The notes: a model not told the origin generated them from the sequence alone. DNA of 64,000 nt from Bradyrhizobium frederickii (GCF_004570865.1 NZ_SPQS01000007.1:124001-188000); one strand, 5' to 3'. Positions 52,895-62,910 are shown, numbered from the stretch's first letter. Translations and numbers: made by a program.

Positions 52895-55024
52895 TCAGAG
52901 CAGCCCTGCCCCGCGCGCCCACCTGTACTTGGCACCCAACACCTCGACCGGCAGCTCGGTCGAATAGGCGTAGGCCGGGATGCCGTTCTGGTAGAGATAT
53001 TCGGCGGCTTCCTCGACCTCGACGTCGCCGGCGAGCGAGGCGACCATCGGCTTCACGAAGCCCTTGGCCTCCATCTCCTTCTTCACCTCGACCATGTTGC
53101 GGGCGAACACCATCGGCGGGGTGACGATGGTGTGCCAGTAGCCGAGGATCAGCGCGTGGATGCGCTCGTCCGACAGGCCGAGCTTTACGGTGTTGACGTA
53201 GGTGATCGGCGGCTCGCCGCCGGTGATATCCACAGGATTTCCGGCCGCGCCGAACGGCGGAATGAACTTGCGGAAGGCCGCATCGAGATCCGGCGGCATC
53301 GACATCAACGACAGGCCGTTGTCGACGCAGGAATCCGACAGCAGCACGCCCGAGCCGCCGGCACCGGTAATGATCAGGACGTTCTCGCCCTTCGGCGTCG
53401 GCAGCACCGGCACGCCACGGGCGAATTCGAGCAGCTGGCGCAGCGAGCGGGCCCGGATCACGCCGGACTGCTTGAACACGTCCTCGTAGATGCGGTCGTT
53501 GCCGGCGAGCGCGCCGGTGTGCGAGGACGCAGCCTTGGCACCGGCCGAGGTACGGCCGGCCTTGAGCACGACGACCGGCTTCTTCTTGGAGACGCGTTTT
53601 GCCGCCTCCGCAAAGGCGCGGCCGTCCTTGAGGTCTTCGCAGTGCTGCGCGATCAGGTTCGTGTTCGGATCCTGCTCGAAGAAGGCGAGCAGATCGTCCT
53701 CGTCGATATCGGATTTGTTGCCGAGGCCGACGATGGCCGAAACGCCCATTTTCGCCGAACGCGAGAAGCCGATGATGGCCATGCCGATGCCGCCCGACTG
53801 CGACGACAGCGCGGCATGTCCCTTGACGTCGTAGGCCGTGCAGAAGGTCGCGCAGAGATTGGCCGGCGTATAATAGAAGCCATAGATGTTCGGCCCCATC
53901 AGGCGGATGTCATACTTCTTGCCGACCTCGACGATCTCGGCCTGCAGCTCCGGCGCGCCGGCTTCGGCAAAGCCCGACGGAATCAGAACCGCGCCGGGGA
54001 TTTTCTTCTCGCCGCATTCGGTCAGCGCCGCCGCGACGAACTTGGCGGGGATCGCGAACACCGCGACGTCGATCACGCCGGGCACGTCCTTGACGCTCTT
54101 ATAGGCCTTGTAGCCGAGGATCTCGGCGGCCTTGGGATGGATCGGATAGATGTCGCCCTTGTAGCCGCCGTTGATGAGGTTCTTCATCACGGAATTGCCG
54201 ATCTTGCCGTCCTCGGCGGAGGCGCCGACCACGGCGACCGCCTTGGGCTGCATGATTCGGTTCATGGCAGCTACGATCTCTTCGGTCGGGCGGGGCTTCG
54301 GCTTCGGCACATAGGCGAAGTCGACGACGATGCGGACGTCGGCGGCGGTCGCGCCCTTCGGCGTCGCGAACACCGGATTGAGGTCGAGCTCGACGATTTC
54401 AGGGAAATCGGTGACGAGCTGCGAGACCTTGACGATGACGTCGGCGAGCGCCGAGCGGTTCACCGGCTCGCTGCCGCGCACGCCCTTCAGGATCTCATGC
54501 GCCTGGATGCCGTCGAGCATCGACAGCGCGTCCTCCTTGGTCGCCGGCGCGAGGCGGAAGGTGATGTCCTTGAGCACCTCGACCAGCACGCCGCCGAGGC
54601 CGAAGGCGACGAGCTTGCCGAACGAGCCGTCGGTGATCGAGCCGACGATCACCTCGGTGCCGCCGGCCAGCATCTGCTGCACCTGGACGCCCTCGATCTT
54701 GGCATCGGACTTGTATTTCTTGGCGTTGGAAAGAATGGTCTCGTAGGCCTTCTCAGCCTCTTCAGTGGTCTTGAGACCGACGATGACGCCGCCGGCTTCG
54801 GTCTTGTGGAGAATGTCCGGCGAGACGATCTTCATCACGACCGGGAAGCCCATGGACGAAGCCATCTTGCCGGCCTCGCCCGCCGACTTGGCCACGCCCT
54901 CCTTCGGCACCGGAATGCCGTAGGCGTCGCAGACCAGCTTGCCTTCCGGGGCCGTCAGGCTGGTGCGGTTGTCCGCCTTGACCTGGTCAAGCACCTTGCG
55001 GACGGCATCTTTGGAATTGGACAT
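52895..55024 (-). CDS. NDP-forming acyl-CoA synthetase/acetate-CoA ligase family protein
   Basis: The 709-residue protein has an N-terminal ATP-grasp domain (about 20-235, FPVVMKIVSPDILHKTEAGG), then a CoA-binding Rossmann domain (KAVAVVGASAEDGKIGN at about 261-277) and a succinyl-CoA-ligase-like domain with the phosphohistidine loop SSHTGALAG (His502). The beta-like domain precedes the alpha-like one, the reverse of many homologues. It is divergent from gntR-oxc-frc across a shared 315-base promoter with two TGGTATGCCA sites, so it probably activates oxalate, formate or a related acid to its CoA ester. Confidence 0.85.
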   Translation of the reverse strand: MSNSKDAVRKVLDQVKADNRTSLTAPEGKLVCDAYGIPVPKEGVAKSAGEAGKMASSMGFPVVMKIVSPDILHKTEAGGVIVGLKTTEEAEKAYETILSNAKKYKSDAKIEGVQVQQMLAGGTEVIVGSITDGSFGKLVAFGLGGVLVEVLKDITFRLAPATKEDALSMLDGIQAHEILKGVRGSEPVNRSALADVIVKVSQLVTDFPEIVELDLNPVFATPKGATAADVRIVVDFAYVPKPKPRPTEEIVAAMNRIMQPKAVAVVGASAEDGKIGNSVMKNLINGGYKGDIYPIHPKAAEILGYKAYKSVKDVPGVIDVAVFAIPAKFVAAALTECGEKKIPGAVLIPSGFAEAGAPELQAEIVEVGKKYDIRLMGPNIYGFYYTPANLCATFCTAYDVKGHAALSSQSGGIGMAIIGFSRSAKMGVSAIVGLGNKSDIDEDDLLAFFEQDPNTNLIAQHCEDLKDGRAFAEAAKRVSKKKPVVVLKAGRTSAGAKAASSHTGALAGNDRIYEDVFKQSGVIRARSLRQLLEFARGVPVLPTPKGENVLIITGAGGSGVLLSDSCVDNGLSLMSMPPDLDAAFRKFIPPFGAAGNPVDITGGEPPITYVNTVKLGLSDERIHALILGYWHTIVTPPMVFARNMVEVKKEMEAKGFVKPMVASLAGDVEVEEAAEYLYQNGIPAYAYSTELPVEVLGAKYRWARGAGLL

Positions 55025-55192
55025 GTGGCTTCTCCCTTGACCTCAGTTCGTTCTTTTCAAAGCGCGCGCGTGTTTGCGGCTGCCCGTGATGCTTGCCATT
55101 CGCCGCGCTCTGTTCCATGTCGCGGGCCGGAGCGGCATAAAGCCTGAGATTACTCCCCCGCCATGGATCAAAAATGGCTGGCGATGGCATTT

Positions 55193-55282
55193 GGTATGCC
55201 AGAAGCCAACTTGTCAAGCTGCTGCATGGCTTAGAACGCCGCAAAAAATCCCCGCCTTGACATTCTGGCATGTGGTATGCCA
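55193..55282. promoter_or_regulatory. Two TGGTATGCCA palindromes, candidate GntR operators
   Basis: TGGTATGCCA occurs at 55193-55202 and again at 55273-55282, exactly 80 bases apart, with an extra TGGCATG half-site just before the second. They lie in the divergent gap between the acyl-CoA synthetase and gntR. Palindromes of this form (TGGTATNCCA) fit FCD-type GntR regulators. Nothing else is recognised in 55025-55339. Confidence 0.62.
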
Positions 55283-55339
55283 AAAACTTTCCCGTGAATA
55301 TTCCTGTAAAAGACGACTCCCCACTGGAGGAGATTCGTC

Positions 55340-56068
55340 GTGTCACTACGGAAACCAACCAAGGCGTTGCCGAACATGGCCGAGGCAGACATCGCAATCG
55401 TTCGTATTGCCCCGGAGAGCAGCTTCAAGAACAAGGCGTATGACGCCTTGAAGGAAGCCATCCTCAAGATGGACATCTATTCGACGCCCGAGCCGGTGAT
55501 GCTGGACGAGCGCGCGCTGTCCGAACGCCTGGGCGTCAGCCGCACGCCGATCCGCGAAGCCATCGCCATGCTCGAGCAGGACGGTTTCGTGAAGACGGTG
55601 CCGCGCCGCGGCATCATGGTGGTGCGCCGGACCAAGAGCGAGATCGTCGACATGATCCGCGCCTGGGCGGCGCTGGAGAGCATGGCGGCGCGCCTCATCA
55701 CCACCACCGCGCGCAAGAAGGACATCACCGCGCTGCGCGACTTCTTCAAGGATTTCGGCAAGGACCGCCTGCCCGAGGATCACGTCGAGGAATATTCCCG
55801 CGCCAACATCGCCTTCCACCAGGCGCTGATCTCGCTGTCGGAATCGCCGGTGCTGGTCGATCTCACCAACGACCTCCTGCTGCACGTGCGCGGCTATCGC
55901 CAGCTGACGATCGGACGCAAGGACCGCACCGCGACCTCGCTGCCCGAGCATCTCGCGATGATCGAAGCGCTGGAAGCCCGCGACACCGAGCTCGCCGAGA
56001 AGCGCGCCCGCGACCACACACTTGGCCTTGCCGCCTACGTCGAAGCGCACGGCCAGGAACTCTTTTAA
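55340..56068 (+). CDS. GntR-family (FCD) regulator of the oxalate genes
   Basis: The 242-residue protein has a winged helix with [20 protein letters not shown] and an FCD domain ([29 protein letters not shown]). The GTG at 55340 is preceded by GGAGGAG, a strong site. It is 65 bases upstream of oxc in the same direction, so it is probably the oxalate-responsive regulator of this operon and of the divergent acyl-CoA synthetase. Confidence 0.88.
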   Translation: MSLRKPTKALPNMAEADIAIVRIAPESSFKNKAYDALKEAILKMDIYSTPEPVMLDERALSERLGVSRTPIREAIAMLEQDGFVKTVPRRGIMVVRRTKSEIVDMIRAWAALESMAARLITTTARKKDITALRDFFKDFGKDRLPEDHVEEYSRANIAFHQALISLSESPVLVDLTNDLLLHVRGYRQLTIGRKDRTATSLPEHLAMIEALEARDTELAEKRARDHTLGLAAYVEAHGQELF

Positions 56069-56133
56069 CTAGCACCATTCACCAGAAGGGCGAACAACTC
56101 GCCCCACTATCTGAGACCAGGGAGACAAGGCCC

Positions 56134-57867
56134 ATGCTGAACACCGCGACCAAGTCCGAGGCACCGGGCACCGAGCAGGAACTGACGGATGGCTTCCATC
56201 TCGTCATCGACGCGCTCAAGCTGAACGGCATCAACACCATCTACAATGTGCCGGGCATCCCGATCACGGATTTGGGCCGCATGGCGCAAGCCGCCGGTAT
56301 TCGCGTGATCTCCTTCCGCCACGAGCAGAACGCCGGCTACGCCGCGGGCATCGCCGGCTATCTCACCAAGAAGCCCGGCGTCTGCCTCACGGTCTCGGCG
56401 CCCGGCTTCCTCAACGGTCTCACCGCGCTCGCGCACGCCACCACCAACTGCTACCCGATGATTCTGGTCTCGGGCTCCTCCGAGCGCGAGATCGTCGACC
56501 TCCAGCAGGGCGACTACGAGGAGATGGACCAGCTCGCGATCGCGAAGCCGCTGTGCAAGGCGGCCTATCGGGTGCTGCACGCCCAGGACATCGGCATCGG
56601 TTTCGCCCGCGCCATCCGCGCCGCGGTCTCGGGCCGTCCGGGCGGCGTCTATCTCGACCTGCCGGCAAAACTGTTCGGCCAGGTCATGAACGCCGACGCC
56701 GGCCAGAAGTCGCTGGTCAAGGTGATCGACGCGGCGCCCGCGCAGATCCCCTCGCCCGCTTCGGTCAAGCGTGCGCTCGACGTGCTCAAGAGCGCAAAGC
56801 GTCCGCTCATCATCCTCGGCAAGGGCGCGGCCTACGCCCAGGCCGACGAGGAGATCAAGGCTTTCGTCGAGAAGAGCGGCGTTCCCTTCCTGCCGATGAG
56901 CATGGCCAAGGGCCTGCTCCCCGACACCCATCCGCAATGCGCAGGCGCAGCCCGCTCGACCGTGCTGAAGGACTCCGACGTCGTCATGCTGATCGGCGCC
57001 CGGCTGAACTGGCTGCTGTCCCACGGCAAGGGCAAGAGCTGGGGCGAAGCGCCGAAGAAGTTCATCCAGGTCGACATCGAGCCGAGGGAGATGGACTCCA
57101 ACGTCGAGATCGTCGCGCCCGTGGTCGGTGACATCGGCTCGGTCGTCTCCGCCTTCAACCAGGCGATGGGAACGGGCTGGACCGCCCCGCCCGCCGACTG
57201 GACCAAGGCAATCTCGTCCAAGCGCGAAGAGAACGTCGCCAAGATGGCGCCGAAGCTGATGAACAACAAGTCGCCGATGGACTATCACGGCGCGCTCGGC
57301 GTGCTGAAGAACGTCATCAAGGAGCACCCCGAGGCGATCCTCGTCAACGAAGGCGCCAATACGCTCGACCTCGCCCGCGGCGTCATCGACATGTACCGCC
57401 CGCGCAAGCGTCTCGACGTCGGCACCTGGGGCGTGATGGGCATCGGCATGGGCCAGGCGATCGCGGCCGCGCTCGAGACCGGCCACCCCGTGCTGGCGGT
57501 GGAAGGCGACTCGGCGTTCGGCTTCTCCGGCATGGAGGTCGAGACCATCTGCCGCTACAACCTTCCGATCTGCGTCGTCATCTTCAACAATGACGGCATC
57601 TATCGCGGCACCGACGTCAACGGCGCGAATTCCGATCCGGCGACCACGGTGTTCGTCAAGGGCGCGCGCTACGACAAGATGATGGAGGCCTTCGGCGGCG
57701 TCGGCGTCAATGCGACCTCGCCCGACGAGCTCAAGCGCGCGGTCAACGAAGCCATGAAGTCCGGCAAGCCGACGCTCATCAACGCGGTGATCGATCCGGC
57801 CGCGGGCTCGGAGAGCGGCCGCATCGGCAACCTCAATCCGCAGAGCGTTCTGCAGAAGAAGAAGTAA
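56134..57867 (+). CDS. oxc: Oxalyl-CoA decarboxylase
   Basis: Oxc (577 residues) decarboxylates oxalyl-CoA to formyl-CoA and CO2 with TPP. Seen are [20 protein letters not shown] and the activating Glu64 in [30 protein letters not shown], and the PP-domain motif [14 protein letters not shown] with [16 protein letters not shown] lies before the ATG. Followed by frc, it makes the two-step oxalate cycle. Confidence 0.96.
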   Translation: MLNTATKSEAPGTEQELTDGFHLVIDALKLNGINTIYNVPGIPITDLGRMAQAAGIRVISFRHEQNAGYAAGIAGYLTKKPGVCLTVSAPGFLNGLTALAHATTNCYPMILVSGSSEREIVDLQQGDYEEMDQLAIAKPLCKAAYRVLHAQDIGIGFARAIRAAVSGRPGGVYLDLPAKLFGQVMNADAGQKSLVKVIDAAPAQIPSPASVKRALDVLKSAKRPLIILGKGAAYAQADEEIKAFVEKSGVPFLPMSMAKGLLPDTHPQCAGAARSTVLKDSDVVMLIGARLNWLLSHGKGKSWGEAPKKFIQVDIEPREMDSNVEIVAPVVGDIGSVVSAFNQAMGTGWTAPPADWTKAISSKREENVAKMAPKLMNNKSPMDYHGALGVLKNVIKEHPEAILVNEGANTLDLARGVIDMYRPRKRLDVGTWGVMGIGMGQAIAAALETGHPVLAVEGDSAFGFSGMEVETICRYNLPICVVIFNNDGIYRGTDVNGANSDPATTVFVKGARYDKMMEAFGGVGVNATSPDELKRAVNEAMKSGKPTLINAVIDPAAGSESGRIGNLNPQSVLQKKK

Positions 57868-57879
57868 GTCCCCCGCCGG

Positions 57880-57993
57880 GTCATTCCCCGCGCAGGCGGG
57901 GAATCCAGTAATCGCCGGACCATCCTGGATGGCGAGCACTGCGGCCAACTGAAACGACAGCGAATACTGGATGCCCGCCTTCGCGGGCATGAC
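57880..57993. repeat. Paired-hairpin intergenic repeat between oxc and frc
   Basis: GTCATTCCCCGCGCAGGCGGG, a spacer with CCAGTAATCG and TACTGGATGCC, and GCCCGCCTTCGCGGGC form two hairpins. The layout matches the 2050-2160 element. It sits inside the oxc-frc operon. Confidence 0.75.
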
Positions 57994-58022
57994 GGAAACA
58001 AAGTGGTAACAGGAGCAACACG

Positions 58023-59300
58023 ATGACCAAAGCGCTCGAGGGCGTTCGCATTCTCGACTTCACCCACGTCCAGTCCGGACCGACCTGCACGCAGCTGCTG
58101 GCCTGGTTCGGCGCCGACGTGATCAAGGTGGAACGTCCGGGCGTGGGTGACATCACCCGCGGCCAGCTGCAGGACATCCCGAACGTGGACAGCCTGTATT
58201 TCACCATGCTCAACCACAACAAGCGCTCGATCACGCTCGACACCAAGAACCCCAAGGGCAAGGAAGTCCTCACCGAGCTGATCAAGAAGTGCGACGTGCT
58301 GGTGGAGAATTTCGGCCCCGGCGTGCTCGACCGCATGGGCTTCCCCTGGGAGAAGATTCAAGCGATCAACCCGAAGATGATCGTCGCCTCGATCAAGGGC
58401 TTCGGCCCCGGACCGTACGAAGACTGCAAGGTCTACGAGAACGTCGCGCAGTGCACCGGCGGCGCCGCCTCGACCACCGGCTTCCGCGACGGTCTGCCGC
58501 TCGTGACCGGCGCACAGATCGGCGATAGCGGCACCGGCCTGCACCTGGCGCTCGGCATCGTCACCGCGCTCTATCAGCGCACCCACACCGGCAAGGGCCA
58601 GCGCGTCACCGCGGCGATGCAGGACGGCGTGCTCAACCTCTGCCGCGTCAAGCTGCGCGACCAGCAGCGCCTCGCCCACGGCCCGCTTAGGGAATACAGC
58701 CAGTTCGGCGAAGGCGTGCCGTTCGGCGACGCCGTGCCGCGCGCCGGCAACGATTCCGGCGGCGGCCAGCCCGGCCGCATCCTGAAGTGCAAGGGCTGGG
58801 AGACCGATCCTAACGCCTACATCTACTTCATCACCCAGGCCCCGGTCTGGGAGAAGATCTGCGACGTGATCGGCGAGCCCACCTGGAAGACCGATCCGAA
58901 CTACGCCAAGCCGGCCGCCCGCCTGCCGCGTCTCAACGAGATCTTCGCCCGCATCGAGCAGTGGACGATGTCCAAGACCAAGTTCGAGGCGATGGAGATC
59001 CTCAACAAGGACGACATCCCCTGCGGCCCGATCCTGTCGATGAAGGAGATCGCCGAGGACCAGTCGCTGCGCGCGACCGGCACCGTGGTCGAGGTCGACC
59101 ACCCCACCCGCGGCAAGTACGTCTCGGTCGGCAACCCGATCAAGCTGTCGGATAGTCCGAGCGACGTGCAGCGCTCCCCGCTGCTCGGCGAGCACACCGA
59201 CGAGATCCTGCGCTCGGTGCTCGGCTTCAGCGATCACCAGGTCGCCGACATCCACAAGTCCGGCGCGCTCGACCCGCCGCAGAAGCAGGCCGCGGAGTAA
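58023..59300 (+). CDS. frc: Formyl-CoA:oxalate CoA-transferase
   Basis: Frc (425 residues) moves CoA from formyl-CoA to oxalate, regenerating oxalyl-CoA for Oxc. It is a family III CoA-transferase with [18 protein letters not shown] at the N terminus, the catalytic Asp168 in [10 protein letters not shown], and the GGGQPG loop that closes over the active site. Length equals that of characterised Frc proteins. A strong terminator follows. Confidence 0.96.
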   Translation: MTKALEGVRILDFTHVQSGPTCTQLLAWFGADVIKVERPGVGDITRGQLQDIPNVDSLYFTMLNHNKRSITLDTKNPKGKEVLTELIKKCDVLVENFGPGVLDRMGFPWEKIQAINPKMIVASIKGFGPGPYEDCKVYENVAQCTGGAASTTGFRDGLPLVTGAQIGDSGTGLHLALGIVTALYQRTHTGKGQRVTAAMQDGVLNLCRVKLRDQQRLAHGPLREYSQFGEGVPFGDAVPRAGNDSGGGQPGRILKCKGWETDPNAYIYFITQAPVWEKICDVIGEPTWKTDPNYAKPAARLPRLNEIFARIEQWTMSKTKFEAMEILNKDDIPCGPILSMKEIAEDQSLRATGTVVEVDHPTRGKYVSVGNPIKLSDSPSDVQRSPLLGEHTDEILRSVLGFSDHQVADIHKSGALDPPQKQAAE

Positions 59301-59322
59301 GCGGCACCGCCTCGACCAAGAC

Positions 59323-59352
59323 AAAGGGCCGCCCGAAGGGGCGGCCCTTTTT
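59323..59352 (+). terminator. Intrinsic terminator after frc
   Basis: AAAGGGCCGCCC, loop GAAG, GGGCGGCCC and TTTTT make a 9-bp GC stem (12 with the A-T pairs) followed by five T, 23 bases after the frc stop. It ends the gntR-oxc-frc operon. Confidence 0.92.
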
Positions 59353-59557
59353 CGTGAGGAGGTCGACGGGTGCAGGGCCTAAACTCGAAAACCGAAAAAC
59401 AACCCCATGCACAGTAGCCAAGTCCTTGGCTTCAAATACAATTTCTGATGCACCAAAAAATAATCCGAGGCGTCGGGCAAAACAGAATTAGATGCAGCAT
59501 CCAAGAAAGCGGCGCAGCTCGATCCTGAAGTTTCTGGCGATCACTCGATCACGATGC
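59353..59557. other. Non-coding, relatively AT-rich gap
   Basis: No gene recognised. The stretch holds CAACCCCATGCACAGTAG and GGCGTCGGGCAAAAC, short pieces that I have the impression recur in Bradyrhizobium genomes; they may be remnants of a dispersed element. Confidence 0.3.
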
Positions 59558-60526
59558 TCAGTGCTCTCCGAGCTGCTCACGAAAATACTGCACCACCGCC
59601 GCGTTGAACTCGCGATGAAACCCTGCCCGGTCGAATCCCGCCGACATGTCGGTGCAGATGCGGGGAACGGCCGCCGCGAGTTCCGCCGAGCATGGGGCTA
59701 GGAACGCATAGTGGCCAGCCGGCACGATGTGGATGTCAGGCTTGCCCGGCAAGCCTTCGGCAACGCGTGCGTTGCCGGAGCCGTCGCCGACTCCAGGCCC
59801 ACCGAATTGCGAGCGCCAGAACTGGAAAGGCACTTTGACGGCGGCTAGGTTCTCCCGCGTGAGGGCGGCCGGCGCAGGATCAACGATGACGGCGGCGCGG
59901 ATCCGCGCGTCCTGCACTGGAACAGGTGGCGCCTCGCCATTGTGAAGCTGTGCGCAAACGCCGGTCGTCTCCTTGCAGAGGCTGGCGACCCTGGCGAAAT
60001 CCGGCTTGGCTCCCATCAGCGCGAGGCCGGTCGCCCCTCCGAGCGAGAAGCCGACGAAGCCAACCTTGGCGGGATCGATGACCGCCCCGTCCTTCCAGTC
60101 GTCCAACAGAAAGTCGAGCAGCCGCACAATGTCCGTAGGACGCGATCCCCAGACCGACAGGCTATCGCGCTTTGAGGAGTCGCTGACCGTATCGCCGGGA
60201 TGATTGATGGCGGCGACGATGAACCCAGCATCGGCCAGCGCCTCCGCCGTATCGTGCTGCTGGCCGAAAAACCCGCCCCGGCCGTGCGAGTAGATGACCA
60301 GCGGCAGATTCGCGCCCGTGACAGGGCAATCCTTCACGCCCTTCAGGTCGAAATCGGCGCCGACCGCCAGACGGCCCAGCGCCACATGCGTCGGCTCCGC
60401 CGCGCACGGATACCAGATCGCGCCTGACAGCGCCGGATCGGCGTCGAGCAACTGAATGCCAGCTGCCTGCAGAGGCGAGCCGAGGCAGCAGAGCATGATG
60501 GAGAAAGCCCAAAGCGTGTAGCGCAA
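59558..60526 (-). CDS. Exported alpha/beta hydrolase (dienelactone hydrolase/PAF-acetylhydrolase-like)
   Basis: The roughly 322-residue protein has a signal peptide (SPLQAAG) and an alpha/beta-hydrolase core: oxyanion region VIYSHGRGGFFG, nucleophile elbow GFSLGG, and the catalytic His in VPAGHYAFLAPC. The start is uncertain: a TTG at 60526 gives a complete signal peptide with GGGGGCTTCC upstream; ATG 60496 would truncate it, and a TTG at 60643 would add 39 residues with no export signal. Substrate unknown. Confidence 0.72.
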   Translation of the reverse strand: MRYTLWAFSIMLCCLGSPLQAAGIQLLDADPALSGAIWYPCAAEPTHVALGRLAVGADFDLKGVKDCPVTGANLPLVIYSHGRGGFFGQQHDTAEALADAGFIVAAINHPGDTVSDSSKRDSLSVWGSRPTDIVRLLDFLLDDWKDGAVIDPAKVGFVGFSLGGATGLALMGAKPDFARVASLCKETTGVCAQLHNGEAPPVPVQDARIRAAVIVDPAPAALTRENLAAVKVPFQFWRSQFGGPGVGDGSGNARVAEGLPGKPDIHIVPAGHYAFLAPCSAELAAAVPRICTDMSAGFDRAGFHREFNAAVVQYFREQLGEH

Positions 60527-60688
60527 CGGAAGCCCCCGGATTCCCGTAGCAGTTGAACGAGGGACGATAGCGGAATTGTGGCTTCGCCTTCCAAGCGGAC
60601 ACACCTTGCCGCCGCTGTCGGTGTTGAGGCAAAGTGTCCGCAAGAAGTCGGGGCTATCGCATATGACTGTTGGCGGCCTGCGCGCACG

Positions 60689-60823
60689 CCTCGTCCTTCG
60701 AGATGGCGCTCACGCGCCTCCTCAGGATGAGGCTAATCGACGTCAGGGCTCGTTGAAACTGCTGCCGCGCACTCGGTCCTCATCCTGAGGAGCCCGCCTG
60801 AAGCGGGCGTCTCGAAGGATGGC
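60689..60823. repeat. Dispersed repeat with CCTCGTCCTTCGAG ends and CTCCTCAGGATGAGG centre
   Basis: Starts CCTCGTCCTTCGAGATGG and ends CGTCTCGAAGGATGG, with CTCCTCAGGATGAGG and CCTCATCCTGAGGAG inside. It is another repeat type I associate with Bradyrhizobium. It fills most of the 350-base gap 60527-60876, where I see no gene. Confidence 0.75.
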
Positions 60824-60876
60824 CGCAAGGAAAAGCTCTCAAATGCGATAGCCCTGCACAAAACAAGGAGCTCACC

Positions 60877-61566
60877 ATGTCACTGCTGGGCAAGGCCGCC
60901 GTCGCGATGTGGTGGAGCGTTCGCCCCGAGCAGCGCTCCGAGTTCGGCGACTGGCATTCGCATGAGCACTTCCCGGAGCGGATGGGCATTCCCGGCTTCC
61001 GGCGCGGATCGCGCTGGACCAGCACGACGGACGCGGAGGGTTTCTTCGTGCTCTACGAGCTCGCGGAGTATGAGGTGCTCACCTCGAAGGGATATCTCGA
61101 CCGGCTCAATGCGCCGACGCCGTGGTCGACGAGAATGATGCCGCATCATCTCGGCATGATCCGCAGCCAGTGCCGCCTGATCGAAAGCTTTGGTGGTGGC
61201 GTTGCCACTTCGCTTGCGACGATCAGGTTGTCACCGCAGGCCGGACGTGAGGCGGACTTGCAGGCGCACCTCGCGAACACGCTCGGCACATTGGCGCAGA
61301 AACCGGGGCTGACCGGCGCTCACCTGCTCCGCACCGACACGCCGCGGACGAGCGCGCCCACCACCGAACAACAGATCCGCGGCAAGGACGGCGCCGCCGA
61401 CTGGATCGTCCTGCTCTCAGGCTACGATGCCGATGTAGTTGAGGCTGCGATCGCAACCCCGCTTTCGCCAGGGTCGCTTGGCGCCCTGGGCGCGCAGAAC
61501 AATCCGACGATCGGCAGCTATCGGCTGGCATTCACGATGACACCGCAGGATGTCGCAGCCGGCTAG
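60877..61566 (+). CDS. Conserved protein of unknown function, possible dimeric alpha/beta barrel
   Basis: The 229-residue protein (MSLLGKAAVAMWWSVRPEQR) has AAGGAG just before its ATG, so translation is well supported. EFGDWHSHEHFPERMGIPGF and the later GWRTST-like segments suggest a ferredoxin-like (EthD/Dabb) fold, perhaps duplicated. I do not recognise a function. It lies alone between a repeat and the SRPBCC gene. Confidence 0.72.
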   Translation: MSLLGKAAVAMWWSVRPEQRSEFGDWHSHEHFPERMGIPGFRRGSRWTSTTDAEGFFVLYELAEYEVLTSKGYLDRLNAPTPWSTRMMPHHLGMIRSQCRLIESFGGGVATSLATIRLSPQAGREADLQAHLANTLGTLAQKPGLTGAHLLRTDTPRTSAPTTEQQIRGKDGAADWIVLLSGYDADVVEAAIATPLSPGSLGALGAQNNPTIGSYRLAFTMTPQDVAAG

Positions 61567-61695
61567 GAGACCAGCGGAACACCCTCCAAAAAAATCCGCC
61601 GCGCCTGTCGGATCGGCACTATCCCGGTCGTCCTCGTGACATGAACGGACCATAGACGCCAATCTCGAGCCCATCAAACATTGAGGATAACAACC

Positions 61696-62139
61696 ATGCC
61701 CAGCACTGTCCACCTGCACCGCGTTCTCGCCACCAGCCCCCAGAAGGTCTATCGCGCCTTCCTGGAGGCGGATGCGATGGCAAAATGGCTTCCGCCGAAC
61801 GGCTTCACCTGCACCGTGCATCATTTCGAGCCCAAGGTCGGGGGCACGTTCAAGATGTCGTTCCGGAATTTCACCACGGGCAACAGCCATTCATTCGGCG
61901 GCGAATATCTCGAGCTCGTCCCTGGCGAACGCCTGCGCTACACCGACAAGTTCGACGATCCCAACCTGCCCGGCGAAATTCAGGTGACCGTGAGCCTGAA
62001 GAAGGTCTCGGTCGGCACCGAGATCGAGATCACGCAGGCCGGCATTCCCGACGTCATTCCGCCGGAGGCTTGCTATCTCGGCTGGCAGGAATCGCTGCGC
62101 AATCTGGCGAAGCTGGTCGAGCCGGAGATCAATCAGTAG
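61696..62139 (+). CDS. SRPBCC/AHSA1-type START-domain protein
   Basis: The 147-residue protein is of the polyketide cyclase/AHSA1 SRPBCC family: STVHLHRVLATSPQKVYRAF and ADAMAKWLPPNGFTC at the N terminus, GGEYLELVPGERLRYTDKFD and the C-terminal CYLGWQESLRNLAKLVEPEI. GAGGA lies upstream of the ATG at 61696. Such proteins bind small hydrophobic ligands; no ligand is known here. Confidence 0.88.
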   Translation: MPSTVHLHRVLATSPQKVYRAFLEADAMAKWLPPNGFTCTVHHFEPKVGGTFKMSFRNFTTGNSHSFGGEYLELVPGERLRYTDKFDDPNLPGEIQVTVSLKKVSVGTEIEITQAGIPDVIPPEACYLGWQESLRNLAKLVEPEINQ

Positions 62140-62154
62140 CGACGACACCAGCAT

Positions 62155-62278
62155 CGTAGGTGGGCAAAGGCGCAAAGCGCCGTGCCCACGACCTTTCCGA
62201 TACGGCGACAGACGCGTGGGCACGCTTCCGCCTTCGCTCTGCGAGCTTCGGCGGACAAGTCGCTTTGCCCACCCTACG
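62155..62278. repeat. Palindromic intergenic repeat, CGTAGGGTGGGCAAAG family, copy 3 (expanded)
   Basis: Starts CGTAGGTGGGCAAAGG and ends CGCTTTGCCCACCCTACG. It is about 30 bases longer than the other copies because of an insert near 62225-62260. A frame that runs from here into the cytochrome c gene is not the real start. Confidence 0.78.
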
Positions 62279-62345
62279 GCACTTGCCAAGATGGCGGGTA
62301 CGGCGCTGCGCGCCTTTGCCCTGACGACGGCGCTGATGCGCGGTC

Positions 62346-62359
62346 TTGATGTGCGTCAA
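62346..62359. promoter_or_regulatory. FixK/FNR-type box upstream of the cytochrome c gene
   Basis: TTGATGTGCGTCAA fits TTGA-N6-TCAA. It ends 63 bases before the start codon at 62423, nearly the same spacing as the box at 38574-38587. Confidence 0.7.
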
Positions 62360-62422
62360 GCTGTCGGTGGGACAAAGCGGCTAGGAGCAGAAGTCTTCCC
62401 TGCGGGCGTCGGAGGCGAGATG

Positions 62423-62869
62423 ATGAGATCTGCTCTCGAATGGTTGATCATTGCCGGTCTGGCCGCCGGTGTCGCGACCGCTGCGAAGGCCGAAGAAGTC
62501 GACATTGGCAAGGCCGAATTCCAGTCCTCGTGCGCGAGTTGTCATGGCGCGGAGGCAAAGGGCAACGGACCGGTCAGCGGCCAGCTCAAGACCCCGCCTT
62601 CCGACCTGACCATGTTGGCCAAGAACAACAACGGGGTATTTCCCACCAACGCCGTCTACGAAACCATCTATGGGTCGAAATCAGTCACAGCTCACGGCAC
62701 CCGTGAGATGCCCGTCTGGGGCGAGCGGTTCAACCCCATCGTCAACCTGCCTCACGCCGTCGATCCCTATTATTGGCAGAAGGCCGGGCCGCAGCAAAAC
62801 CCGGAGGTCGTGGTGCGGACTCGCATTCTCGCGGTGATCGATTACCTGAACCGAATTCAGCAGAAATAG
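62423..62869 (+). CDS. Class I cytochrome c, periplasmic
   Basis: The 148-residue protein has a signal peptide (AAKAEE) and one heme motif CASCH (Cys37, Cys40, His41) with the axial methionine probably Met96 in GTREMPVWGERF. The ATG at 62423 follows GGAGGCGAG at the best spacing; ATG 62420 is three bases earlier. It is a mono-heme electron carrier. The FixK/FNR-type box suggests use at low oxygen, for example to feed a terminal oxidase or the nitric oxide reductase. Confidence 0.88.
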   Translation: MRSALEWLIIAGLAAGVATAAKAEEVDIGKAEFQSSCASCHGAEAKGNGPVSGQLKTPPSDLTMLAKNNNGVFPTNAVYETIYGSKSVTAHGTREMPVWGERFNPIVNLPHAVDPYYWQKAGPQQNPEVVVRTRILAVIDYLNRIQQK

Positions 62870-62910
62870 CGACCGAAACAACGTCCCGCAGGGACGCTGT
62901 TCGCCGCTCG

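Noticed and set aside
52877..55147. Plus-strand open frame of 756 codons
   Set aside because: Antisense to the acyl-CoA synthetase gene, which has intact motifs; composition is that of an antisense shadow.
56107..57990. Minus-strand open frame of 627 codons
   Set aside because: Antisense to oxc, whose TPP motifs and length are normal.
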